64,000 bases of DNA from Lumbricus terrestris (Eukaryota; Annelida; Clitellata; Crassiclitellata; Lumbricidae): assembly GCA_949752735.1 (NCBI GenBank), contig OX457036.1, positions 18,054,933 to 18,118,932 of the forward strand. The letters run 5' to 3'. Under the pieces are notes generated by a model, which was given only the letters and a program-made list of their open reading frames with translations, had not been told where the DNA came from and did not search any database. A program made the position numbers and the translations under genes. The number at the start of each line of letters is the position of its first letter. The first letter of the stretch is position 1. Of the stretch, positions 24,745 through 34,986 are shown one piece after another.

Positions 24745-24930
24745 TAGGACTATAGGCCCCATAGTATATTAACTTTTGTGGTCTGTTTGAAATAGTTTGA
24801 TGAAATCTGGCCATCATGTGTAAATATGAATTGTCTTGAAGACTGCAAAATTTCATTTCGATATTCTTACTTCTATAGCCAGGATATTGACAAAAAACCG
24901 TAGGGGTCTTTTTGGCCCATCTGCACTCTG
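24745..24930 (-). mobile_element. Solo terminal repeat of the mariner-like family
   Basis: TTTGAAATA...GGCCATCATGTGTAAATATG, AATTGTCTT and CAAAATTTCATTTCGATATTC match the right arm orientation of the 17988 element and, reversed, the copy at 28384. Confidence 0.7.
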
Positions 24931-24964
24931 TAATTATTAATATATCGTATAGGCCAAATGGCAA

Positions 24965-26266
24965 ATATTATTACTGACATATTATTATAGGCTTAGGCCT
25001 ACCTATTACCTACTCAAGTAGTATCAACAAACTTCCTGGGCGTCTATAGGTGGAATATTATCTCGGGAAGAAATATCAAATATACTGCTATCTTAAAAGG
25101 TATCATAAATTATCTGCCACATTCCGCTTTAAGTTGTATACTTTATTTCCATGTTTACCCAATACCCATACCTCGCATACTGCAATTGGTTAGCTACCCA
25201 TAACTCTATAGAAACTGCAAAGGGGCGGAAGTTCATCTAGGAGATTGCACGCAATAAGATCACCTATGCTTTTTTAAATCAGAAGCTACTAAACATCGAG
25301 CAGATTATACGACATTCCTACAGACTGGCTTATTGCCATGGCCATCACTACGTAGGCCTACGTGACTACGAGCATGGTCTATTACCAGTTTGCATTCGGG
25401 ATTTCGTTTCAATTAGGCTCTGATATCCACTCCCACTTCACGAGAAACTCCAGTTCCTGTCGAGTCGATTCATGGCCGGTAATTATATTATATTCGACCA
25501 TTCTAACTTTTCTAAGACTCGTATTTTCTCCATCAAATGAAGCAGTTGCAATTTCCACGACTTGGAAAACCGATTGCCTCAACCTATACAATATTATTAA
25601 TTAGCCTAATGCATATGCCTGCTGTCCATAGATATCGTCAGTTAAGATTTTGTTCGATGAGCTTTTGTTGGAGGGTAGCGATTAGTTCAACTAATCAGGG
25701 TTTACTGTCTATACTGTCATTGCTTGTATTACGATGGATGTTAATCCAATTATTGTCCCCCCCTACCAAGCGGGATCTTGATTCCTCTTGGCGTCATTAT
25801 TGTTACCGAATGCTGTAATTCATTGTGTCTGGAAACGGTTTAAATAAAGGATTGCTGAAAATACGTAATATAATGGATGACCTCTTGCTTGTTTGACTAT
25901 GCAATGTAGGCCTACGCATGCATTAAATTGTCATATGGCAAAGAATCGATCGATGCTGCTAAACATGCTTTGGAACTTGGAAGTGATCGGAAAAACTTGA
26001 AGCTCATATAATATCAAGGTCCCTACGCAACTACCATCTCAGACATGGGTGTACCTGCAGATAATTTTTTAAAGAGGGGGGGGGCAGAACACGATTAGGC
26101 CTATTGCGGTTTAATTTCGCCAGCGGGATCTTGAAAAAGTCAAAGCGGAAATTAAGAACATTGTGTATTTCTACGCAGACGGCCCACTCCCATAGGTTTC
26201 TAAATGTAAATTTCTCAATTTCACTTTGTGTATTTCATATTTTCAAGTTTGCCTAGGGCCCTAGGC
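24965..26266. other. No gene seen
   Basis: Many AGGCCTA words and short frames; none resembles a protein. No repeat recognised. Confidence 0.4.
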
Positions 26267-26267
26267 T

Positions 26268-27248
26268 GCCTATAGGCTACGGGCGCCGTAGCAAAACAGC
26301 GCAAGACAAAAGCGCGCAGACAAATGCGCGCAGACAAATGCGGGCAGACAAATGCGGGCATAGCGCGCGACAGTAGGCTAACCTTCCCCGAAAAAGCGCG
26401 CAACCAAAGCGCGCAACTATCCGGACGAATATATATCCAGCCTAATGTTGACTGATTATGATTAGTAAGGTACCGCCTAAGACTAAATTATTGGGTATGT
26501 TAATACGATATAGAGCAGGACCATGTAAATTAAACGCAAATTATGCTGAATTAACGTCTAATTACAGAGCCTCCGATGTCTGCAGGCTTTGGTTCCAACA
26601 TATTAAGGAACCGTTCCGTTGGATGAGTTCTTGCGCGGAGTGGCTCACAACGTCAGCATATATAGGCCTAGACTATAGTCTAAACTGTGTGGTAACAATG
26701 ACCATTAGCGACGCCCTCCTCCTGGATAAAGGAGGAGGGCGTCGCTAATGGTCATTGTTACCACACAGTGACGCTAAACTGCAATTACCACAAGCGCTTC
26801 ACTCGCTTAGTTTATCAACTTAATTTACGACATAACTATAAGGACAATTTATAAATAGTCTAGGCCTACTTACTTATATATTATAGTTTATTTCTATAGT
26901 CTAGTATTTGATTTGTGTTCCTGTGCCTGCCTACAGTTTGGCTTATAGTAGGCCTATACTAATGAACTTTCGGAAGATTCACGACAATTTCTAGTTTAAA
27001 TAATGATCGATAATTCTTTTTTGTTGTACTCTGCCTAGATTTTTACAAATCTAGTTAATTTTTAGTAAAATTAAATGCTCCTTATAACAATAATAATAAT
27101 AATAGTAATAATAATAATGTCTATTTGTTCTTGTTGCGCGTAATTTTTGCGAAGCGCGCATCTGTTGCGCGCGCTTTTGGGACTGCGCGCATTTGTCTGC
27201 ACGCTTTTGTCCTGCGCGCTTTTTACGGCCGGGTCGCCGCCTATAAGC
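26268..27248. mobile_element. Element with GCGCGCAGACAAAT subterminal repeats
   Basis: The left end (26268-26420) has GCCTATAGGC, then several GCGCGCAGACAAAT units. The right end (27140-27248) has the inverted counterpart ATTTGTCTGCACGC and GCCTATAAGC. About 980 bp. The interior holds a long hairpin. Superfamily unknown; no TSD seen. Confidence 0.55.
26684..26769. repeat. 39-bp perfect inverted repeat, 8-nt loop
   Basis: Arms 26684-26722 and 26731-26769 are exact reverse complements starting ACTGTGTGGTAACAATGACC; the loop is TGGATAAA. It could be a recent fold-back, a small-RNA hairpin or an assembly artefact. Confidence 0.95.
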
Positions 27249-27339
27249 CGATTAGTGCTTTAGGACGAAGCAATTTGTTAAAAACCAAAAAGTAGCATAC
27301 ATTATTGTTAAAAATTTGGTGTCAATTTTCTACAGGGCA

Positions 27340-27470
27340 ACTTTCCCTCTTTCCCGTGTGCGAGCGACCATGGTCTAAGAGGAAATTCGAACCCGTGTAG
27401 CCTACGTGCTCCGTGTAACTTAGAAGACAATTGGCGCGTCGACCATTCTGCTACCACATAAAAATTATTA
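27340..27470 (-). other. tRNA-like sequence, probably SINE remnant
   Basis: The reverse strand reads GTAGCAGAATGGTCGACGCG, then a box-B-like GGGTTCGAATTTCC after about 55 bp. Acceptor stems do not pair convincingly, so not called a tRNA gene. Confidence 0.3.
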
Positions 27471-27562
27471 GACCTATATGTGATGTCGCATTGCCGAACC
27501 CGTATTAAGACAAGCGCTCTGACCATAATTGTCAAATATCACACGCGACGGGTAGCCTACCG

Positions 27563-27727
27563 CAGAGGCGTAGGCAAGGGGGGGTTTCGGGGGTTAAAAC
27601 CCCCCCATTGGGTCCGAAAAAAAGATTTTTTAAGGTTATTTTTCCATTTAAGTAAGAAAAAATGGCAAAAAACAGGGTTTCCGGTCATAAAACCCCCCCC
27701 CATGAAAAATTCCTGGCTACGCCACTG
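27563..27727. mobile_element. hAT-type MITE A, copy 2, TSD GCCTACCG
   Basis: CAGAGGCGTAGGCAAGG...CTGGCTACGCCACTG with perfect 8-bp TSDs at 27555-27562 and 27728-27735. Same internal sequence as 24539. Confidence 0.93.
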
Positions 27728-27735
27728 GCCTACCG

Positions 27736-28383
27736 TATTATAAATAGTTGCATTTATTAAGCCGCGTAATTACTAATTATACTCGTCCCACGTATGGCCC
27801 CCCCCCTATTCAGAGATTTCTTAATCAAAATTTTCAAGGTCTGACGATAGACGATTCTCCATCTCGGGGGCTATTTATATGCAGTTATATTTTTAGTCTA
27901 CTATTAATAAGATCGTTTAATTTGCTGTCTAGACTATAGACGAGCATTCTGAACAGCGTGAAGCCAAAACTATTTAATGAAAGAATCCTTGCAACGTGAA
28001 TGAGTTGAGCGCAGAATCGACGAACTTGCAAGAATATGCGTAGGCGTAGGCTATATGCCACCTTTTATATTTCATGGTTTCCACGTAGGCGCGTATAGCT
28101 ATAACAAGGACACCAAGATTGAAACAGAAATAGCCTAAAGCTCTGCGCAGGCCTACTCGGAAAATGTATTAAAATAGCAGTAACGGAAGTACGTTAATTA
28201 TACGCCTATGCAAGAAATAAATTTGCTTTCTGTTTCTGTCTTGTGTGCAGTGTTGTCAGCTCTATATTTTTTCGTCAAGATATCTTATGTTCTTCTTGTT
28301 ACTGCCTATGTTAAAAACTTAAAAAAAGTAGGTTTCGGCAATTCAAAGACAGCGTCAATTTATTTTAGGCACTTTCACTACAG
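27736..28383. other. No gene seen
   Basis: AT-rich, no recognisable motif. Confidence 0.4.
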
Positions 28384-28600
28384 GGTAGGCCATAAAAAAG
28401 ACCCCCTACGGTTTGTTTGCCAATGTCTTGGCCAGAAGTAAGAATTTCGAAATGAAATTTTCAGGTTTAAAGACAATTCATATTTACACATGATGGCCTG
28501 ACGTCATCAAAATATTTCAAACAGAACAAAAGTTACTTTTAGTGAGACCACCCACTGTTTTTTGATGATTCAAAAACCTATCACAACAAAAAGGATAAAA
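28384..28600 (+). mobile_element. Solo terminal repeat of the mariner-like family
   Basis: GGGTAGGCCATAAAAAAG, GGTTTAAAGACAATTCAT and CCACCCACTGTTTTT in the same order as the left terminal repeat at 17988. Confidence 0.75.
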
Positions 28601-28622
28601 AACGACAAAGTTTGGGCAACGC

Positions 28623-28995
28623 CAGGGGCGGGCCAATCCGGCCACGGCCCCCCATTTAAAAATTGCATGGGACGTGGCCCCCCATTTGGTTTCAACAAGC
28701 CATTAAATAAATGTAGCGGGAGAGAAAAACAGGACATCAGGCCCCCCTATTACAAAATCGTATGGGACGTGGCCCCCGTTCGATTTACCATCACAACCAT
28801 GAATGACGACTAAAAAAAAGGTCATCAGTTTTTTTGGCGGTTGAAATGGTATATCTTTTCCCGGAAAATTGGACGATGAAAAAAAAAGAAAAAAATCATC
28901 AGTTTTTTCGGCGGTACAAAATTTTTTTTTCCCTGTCCCACCAACAACACTCACAATTTTGGCCCCCCCTTCAAAAATTTCTGTATCCGCCCTTG
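28623..28995. mobile_element. hAT-type MITE, TSD GGCAACGC/GGAAACGC
   Basis: CAGGGGCGGGCCAATCCGG at the left; GTATCCGCCCTTG at the right. Flanks match in 7 of 8 bases. Internal GGGACGTGGCCCCC appears twice. Confidence 0.7.
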
Positions 28996-29062
28996 GGAAA
29001 CGCTGCCTTAGATCAATCCTACATGCAAAGTAAACATTTGTTTGTGTAGCATTTTTTTTATT

Positions 29063-29214
29063 GTGACCATAATGTTCGGTGCATCACACAAATAGTAACC
29101 ACTGTTCTGCATCATCATCAGAATCATCATAGTTCAGTTGTATAAATTTCATTGAATCAATTGCTTCTAAACATGACCAACAAATCTCCAGAATTAAATC
29201 CATGTTTAAATAAG
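29063..29214. repeat. Direct repeat, copy 1
   Basis: 152 bp from GTGACCATAATGTTCGGTGC to TTTAAATAAG, nearly identical to 30362-30518 (one substitution and a 5-bp indel seen). On the minus strand it reads as a possible coding segment LNMDLILEI.WSCLEAID. Origin unknown. Confidence 0.9.
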
Positions 29215-30361
29215 AATGTGACATAGTTTCTCCAATAAAATCTACAGTTAGCCATCACATGATATAGCCAACCTCCACAAAATCCTCCCCTCACGTGCCA
29301 TATGTATAATGACCGTGTAAACACATGAATCCAATCAACTTCTGGAACCATCGGTTCCGCAATCTTCGGATTATAACGAGCCACGGACTACAGCCTGACA
29401 TTAGCCACAGTCTGAACAGGGGACAGTTAGCCGTCCAATTAACTTAATAATTAACTCTAAACCCAAAACAGCATTTAACCTTTCTAAATCATAAAAAATC
29501 ATGTCGTGATACACTGTTGGACTTCCTTAGCAAACTGAAACGTCAACTGTCACTGGCGTGGGAATGAGAATTTGCTGTCACGATGTGGCATTGGGAGACG
29601 AAGAGAGGGAACAAAACAAAGGCAGAAAAAGCATTTTACAGATAGCCAACACTAGGAAGAATAACCGTCTCTCTTCCTGCCAGCTACTCTGCCTACATCG
29701 AATATGATGCTGCAGCAAATACATATATTATTATTATTATTATTATGCATTACATCCCTTCAGTTTCATTTGGCACTTAACACTCGGGCTACCAATAGAA
29801 ATTGTCGTCATTATTATTATAATTGCATGCACGCAAGCACACACACTTACATATATATAGAATTATAGATATACATATACATACCTACCTACTCACATAC
29901 ATAAATTTATACATACATAATTATAAACACATGTGTTCAAAGCACACAGAACCTAATATTTTGTTCATGCATAAGTACGCGTTTGTGGAATTGAAGGTCC
30001 CCATGTAACAAATGGTATAATTCCGAGGTACATTCATGTATGTTAAACCTAAATACATGATTCTGCGCAGAAATGAATGCTCTATCAATTGGTGTATTAT
30101 TACAAGTTATGATATCTCAATCCAAACCCAAAATCCAGTGCAGTCCATGTCACAAAAACGTTTGGTAGCCTGAGGGTTAAATGTTCCAGATGTGCAAAAA
30201 TGTGCCTTCATAGTTTGCTGGAACAGATAAGGGAAAAAGTGCACAACATTCAAGATCAAAATGGACAATAATATATATAATATATATAATATATTGCCCA
30301 GTATGAAATGAAAGCTTGGTCCGTTACAAAACACTTCAATATTTAATTATAATGGGGCATA
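29215..30361. other. No gene seen; ATT and ACAT microsatellites
   Basis: ATT tract at 29727-29746, ACAT/CCTA tract at 29865-29930, TATATAA tract at 30268-30295. No coding support. Confidence 0.4.
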
Positions 30362-30518
30362 GTGACCATAATGTTCGGTGCATCACACAAATAGTAGGCT
30401 AACCACTGTTCTGCATCATCATCAGAATCATCATAGTTCAGTTGTATAAATTTCATTGAATCAATTGCTTCTAAACATGACCAAAAAATCTCCAGAATTA
30501 AATCCATGTTTAAATAAG
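30362..30518. repeat. Direct repeat, copy 2
   Basis: Second copy of the 29063 segment. Ends exactly where a SINE begins at 30519. Confidence 0.9.
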
Positions 30519-30725
30519 TGGGCATGCTCGCTGCCTTGTAGTCGTAGGGTTGCAGGCTCGAATCCACCTGAAGCCGCCTTGTAGGGACCTTGAGCGAGTC
30601 CTTCACTCGCAACTGCTCATGCGATTCAGCATGAAACTCCGATTCAGTGTCCGCGCTGTAGTTGGGAGCACTTCCGAGTAGCTATATCTTGAAGGGGCGC
30701 CATAACAAGTGCACATACATACATA
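30519..30725 (+). mobile_element. tRNA-derived SINE, family 1 (5' truncated)
   Basis: GGGCATGCTCGCTGCCTTGTAG, box B GGCTCGAATCC, middle and tail as at 39690, ending GGCGCCATAACAAGTGCACATAC. Confidence 0.85.
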
Positions 30726-31065
30726 TTCGCTTGAGAAAAAAATCAATAATTAAGAAAATGATTCGACGAACAGAACTCAATGAAGTCTTTCGTCGTTCAG
30801 ATTAGACAGAATGTCAGTCGGCTGATATATGCAACGGTTGCAGGTTGGTGAAGGTCAGGTGTCAACTGCTTCACACTGTCAAAGTGAGAAGTGCATCAAA
30901 ATGTCGTCTCACTCAAGCAATGACACTGCTCGTGTTCAGTACAAGGCGAATGACGCAAAGAAACTCTGCCCAACTCAAATATGACGCTGTATGATACCAT
31001 TGGTATCATAACTAGTATTAACTACCTTAATTAATTACAGTAACTACCATAATTATACCTCTTAA

Positions 31066-31128
31066 CACTTTAACGACCAGCGTATACAAAAATGCACGAA
31101 AAACATTATGTAGTTGGTCGTTAAAGGG
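31066..31128. mobile_element. TTAA-flanked mini inverted repeat
   Basis: TTAA + CACTTTAACGACCA...TGGTCGTTAAAGGG + TTAA. 63 bp; the arms differ by one base. piggyBac-like termini. Confidence 0.8.
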
Positions 31129-31132
31129 TTAA

Positions 31133-32159
31133 CAACACAAGTGCACTTACTAAAAGCAGCTGGCAAACCAATGCAGCTCATCTTTAAGTGTTAATAAGAC
31201 CAAGGGACATTCACAGCATACAACATAACCAGGGCAGTACTGGCAAAATTAGACGCGAGTACACGCCAGTGGCCTAGTAACGTCTGCAGGTAATCTTCCC
31301 ATATACTACATACAAATATTTGCGAGGCGAATACACGCTTTATACACATGTATAGCCTCGAATCAGCTGGACTGCACCAAGGGATGGATGGATGGAGCAC
31401 AAATAAGGACTGCACCAAGGGATGGATGGGGCACAAATAAAGAAGGATGGATGATGAATGATTTGTATGTCAGTCATCTCCTTCATTCTAATGATAACGT
31501 ACCAACAGATATCTTAAGCGGAATAACCCCGGTGGAAAAATCAATTCCGGTTAGCCACCTACCATAACCAGTGTATGGATGGGGATGTGCATCATATACT
31601 GCTGGCGAGCTGTGCCGCCATAAAGCGCATCTGACATGCTATGTTTACAGATGCTGAGCAGTTAAAGTGGACACTGTCTTTCGATTTAACCGATCTGCAT
31701 TGTAACTTCTTAACCGAAGGCATGAGGGTCTGACAGAAATTACGGATTCAGAACTGGTAAAAAAATATCCAAATTTCTATCGGACACTGCGTAATCCGAA
31801 AACCTGTGAATACCTAGTTAATTATATACAAGCATACGTACATATATATACGAAGATCAACCTACAAGGCTGTGTGCATTGTGCAACGTACAATGATCAC
31901 AGACGACCATTGTATGAGTAATGACAAAGAAAACCACAACAACCATGGCAACGTAATATGATAATAAAATTAGTTACGACAACAATTCCAGGACTGACTA
32001 TGAAAAAAGATCACAAGCAACGGTCTATGACTATGAAAAACTCTTGAAATTCATTGTGAACAATCAATGACAAATCGGACACAGCTCCCCCTAGTCTAAA
32101 ATAAAATTAATGGCAAAAAAATAAACAAAACGCTATACACTACATTGGCATCTGTAAAT
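31133..32159. other. No gene seen
   Basis: A small tandem duplication GGACTGCACCAAGGGATGG at 31369-31438. Otherwise unassigned. Confidence 0.4.
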
Positions 32160-32544
32160 GTGGCGCCGCACACCGAAATGAGCATTAAGTCGGAGATTAC
32201 ACATCAGAGATATTAGAGAAATAGTATTTTTTGATTTTTTAATTTTTTGTAAAAAAAAGTTAGTAAAAAAATTTTTGGAAACAAAAATTTTGAACATTTT
32301 TTCAAAAGACAAGTAGCCAAGCTATTTTAATGCTCTTACTTTGCAAAAAAAATTTAAAATTAATTTAATTTAATTAATCAATTAATTTAATTAAATCATT
32401 TTTTTCTTGTATCTTCGGCTAGGATTAAGCTAGAGCAATAATTTTTGTGTCATTTTGACGCCTGAGACAAGGCCTTTGAAACGATGCATCAAACGCAATA
32501 TGTTGCAAAATCACCTTAATGCTCATTTCGGTGTGCGGCGCCAC
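32160..32544. mobile_element. 385-bp MITE with 30-bp perfect inverted repeats
   Basis: The ends GTGGCGCCGCACACCGAAAT... are exact inverted copies over 30 bp. AAAT on both sides may be the target duplication. The interior is very AT-rich and non-coding. Confidence 0.88.
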
Positions 32545-34236
32545 AAATGTCTAGCTTTCTCCAACTGAGGAAACGTCCATGTCTTATTTCCCTACATTTT
32601 GGCAAACTTCCGTTCACTAACTTTCATGAAAATGCGAAAACCTTCATCATCCGAGTCTTAAAATTGTCGCAACTTTCTTATCTGTGGTTCCTCGAAATTG
32701 TATCAATTCTGGTACGAAACTTCTATTGCACATCTCTGACAGTTTTTCTCTGTATTTAAGCAATAGGCTGATGATGCATAAGGACAAAGTGGCCCCAAAC
32801 AGTTTTCCTTTTTACAAAAGTCTTGAGTGCTCTATAATACATGCTTACAACCACAGAACAATATAGCACTTGATGTGATTTACTAGCCACACATACAATG
32901 TCTGCGTGGATGTGTCACATGAGAATCTGCCACGTAGAGCAGTCCCAACAAGAACATGTGAAGTCAAGTGGCTTTCTTACTTAGACTAAGCAATACCTGA
33001 GAGGAGCATATTGAATATAACAAATGACAACACCATGTTTCTAACCTATCATGCCAGGAAATGTTGGTGCTGGAAATGCATGCCCTTTGACCTAAAGCCG
33101 GTGGGAGTGACACACCTAGGTATTTACCGCAATTCAAGATTTTACGCCGATTATCACCAAATGTCACATCTGTTGGCAAATTTATAGCCAGTATTATTTT
33201 AGGCACTCTGCAATTTCCATTGGCAACTTTGCCAAACTTCTCTTAAAATCTTCAACAGATTTTATTTCACATGACAAATTCAGATTTTTTGGACCACTCA
33301 TAGTGCACAAAGCCCACACAGCATTGCAGAATCTACAAATACCTCATACAATATTGAGATTCTCACAATTGTTGCCAAATCCACTGGTAGTCAAACTGCC
33401 TCCAATAAAACACGAAACACCAGCTGCAACGACCTATTTAGCTCGACCGATTTCTAGCATGTCTACTTGCTAACACACAATTTCCCAGTTCATGAAAACT
33501 CTCCAAGAATTTGCAGACACTGGCAAAAAATATGCATAACATTATTATGAGACAGCTGAATTTTCTTACGAGTGCAAATAAAGTTAGAAGCAACAGCATC
33601 AAAGTTGGACAAGTACGATGGATGCATTGAAGAAGACAAAACCAACACCAAAACGTGTTGGACAAGCACTCCTAAAACAAAGAAGTTCTGTCTGGCCTAA
33701 TCAACTACCAGCTCAGAATCCCAAGTTTTATAGCAAAGATACAAAACCGACAGCTTTATATACATATTCCTCGTCTTTTAATCTCTAATTTATAACTTCT
33801 CCTCCTCCTCCTCAACAAGTGAGATTGCTGTTCCTATTTGTCACAAGACAACTCTGGTGACCACGTTGCCAACTGTCTCAAATCACCAGCTTAACGCTTA
33901 GCGAATCCACTCAACTCTCATAACTTCTACGCAAACTAGCATCATATAACAGCTTACAGTGTAGCTACCTAACAAAAGATACCACACCAACCACAGTGCA
34001 GAGTGCAGCTGTTCGGACCGAAGATGCCTGTCGCCCACGAACCAAGATGACAGATCCGAAGCAAGTCCATCCCATCAACATTTCCAGGCTGTGAGAAACA
34101 CACTAAGGACCTGCTGAGCAGATAACAGCTACGGTCAAAGCCTCTTAGCCGTCTGACCATGCAAAGAGCCAATCACTACTTTCAACCATCGCACAGTTCT
34201 AGAGAATGATTTTCAGCGGTCTTGGCACAGACGCCC
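32545..34236. other. Region downstream of ZDHHC; 3' UTR and intergenic
   Basis: Lies after the ZDHHC stop codon. Minus-strand ATTAAA near 33777-33782 and AATAAA near 33260 are candidate poly(A) signals. No coding sequence supported. Confidence 0.4.
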
Positions 34237-34986
34237 TCAAACCTTGTATTCTGCCGTATCCCTGTAATGGGGACCTTGCTGTCTGTAAGGCGGGTAAACC
34301 ACTGGCAACGGTGGTCGGGTGGCTGTGTTGCGCCCCGCTGTGGGTGAACTCGGCATGGCATTTAACCTCTGTAGCACTGGCCGAGCAACAGATTCCCTCG
34401 TGGACCCGCTGAGTCCCCTCCCCGACCCACGACCGAACTCGCCCAAGGCTCGTCCAGCACCCTCACTTGCATACCCCGACTCCTTGAAACCCGAAAGAAG
34501 TGGAGGGTCTTTCCAGCTGCCAACGAGAACTGGCTCTGGGGTACGGAGAGAGGCACGAGGTGCAAGAGTCGGCTGACGGGTTGGACTGCTCGAGCTGGTA
34601 TGACGGGCCCGTTCGCTCGGCTGCGGTACCATCAGTATCTGGGGCTGGAGAGCCTGGACCGTCGGGTACTTCATGTCGGAGGTGAGAGGCCTGACGGACG
34701 TCTCCTCTGGTGGATACATCGGAACCCTGGCCGCCACGTTCAACATAGGGTTGGAGGGCAGCATGCTATGGACGGGGTAACCGGTGGCAAGACCAGTGTC
34801 AGAAAAGCTGTGTTTGTCTGCGACGTTGTTCGTGTTTGACGGAGCGAGCAGCCACCGCTTCTGATTCATCCCTAAATCGTGCGTAGCAGAAGAAGACAGT
34901 CCAGCAGACGCCGTCATTGTTGTGTGATGACTCTTCAGTTGGTCGTGATCTTGCAGAAGCGGGCAGTTCTTTTGAGTTAGCATCAT
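34237..34986 (-). CDS. ZDHHC8: ZDHHC exon 8 (cytosolic tail)
   Basis: Starts [12 protein letters not shown] after acceptor TTTCAG and ends [12 protein letters not shown]. Low-complexity Ser/Pro/Gly/Arg-rich tail of 249 residues with no folded domain. Assignment to this gene rests on phase 0, strand and the PDZ-ligand-like end. Confidence 0.8.
   Translation of the reverse strand: MMLTQKNCPLLQDHDQLKSHHTTMTASAGLSSSATHDLGMNQKRWLLAPSNTNNVADKHSFSDTGLATGYPVHSMLPSNPMLNVAARVPMYPPEETSVRPLTSDMKYPTVQALQPQILMVPQPSERARHTSSSSPTRQPTLAPRASLRTPEPVLVGSWKDPPLLSGFKESGYASEGAGRALGEFGRGSGRGLSGSTRESVARPVLQRLNAMPSSPTAGRNTATRPPLPVVYPPYRQQGPHYRDTAEYKV

Noticed and set aside
27340..27545. Possible tRNA genes on the minus strand (two box-B-like sites)
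   Set aside because: No acceptor-stem pairing or credible anticodon arm; more likely SINE-derived.
34319..34839. Plus-strand frames opposite ZDHHC exon 8
   Set aside because: Shadows; the minus-strand frame is in phase with exon 7 and ends with a family-like C terminus.
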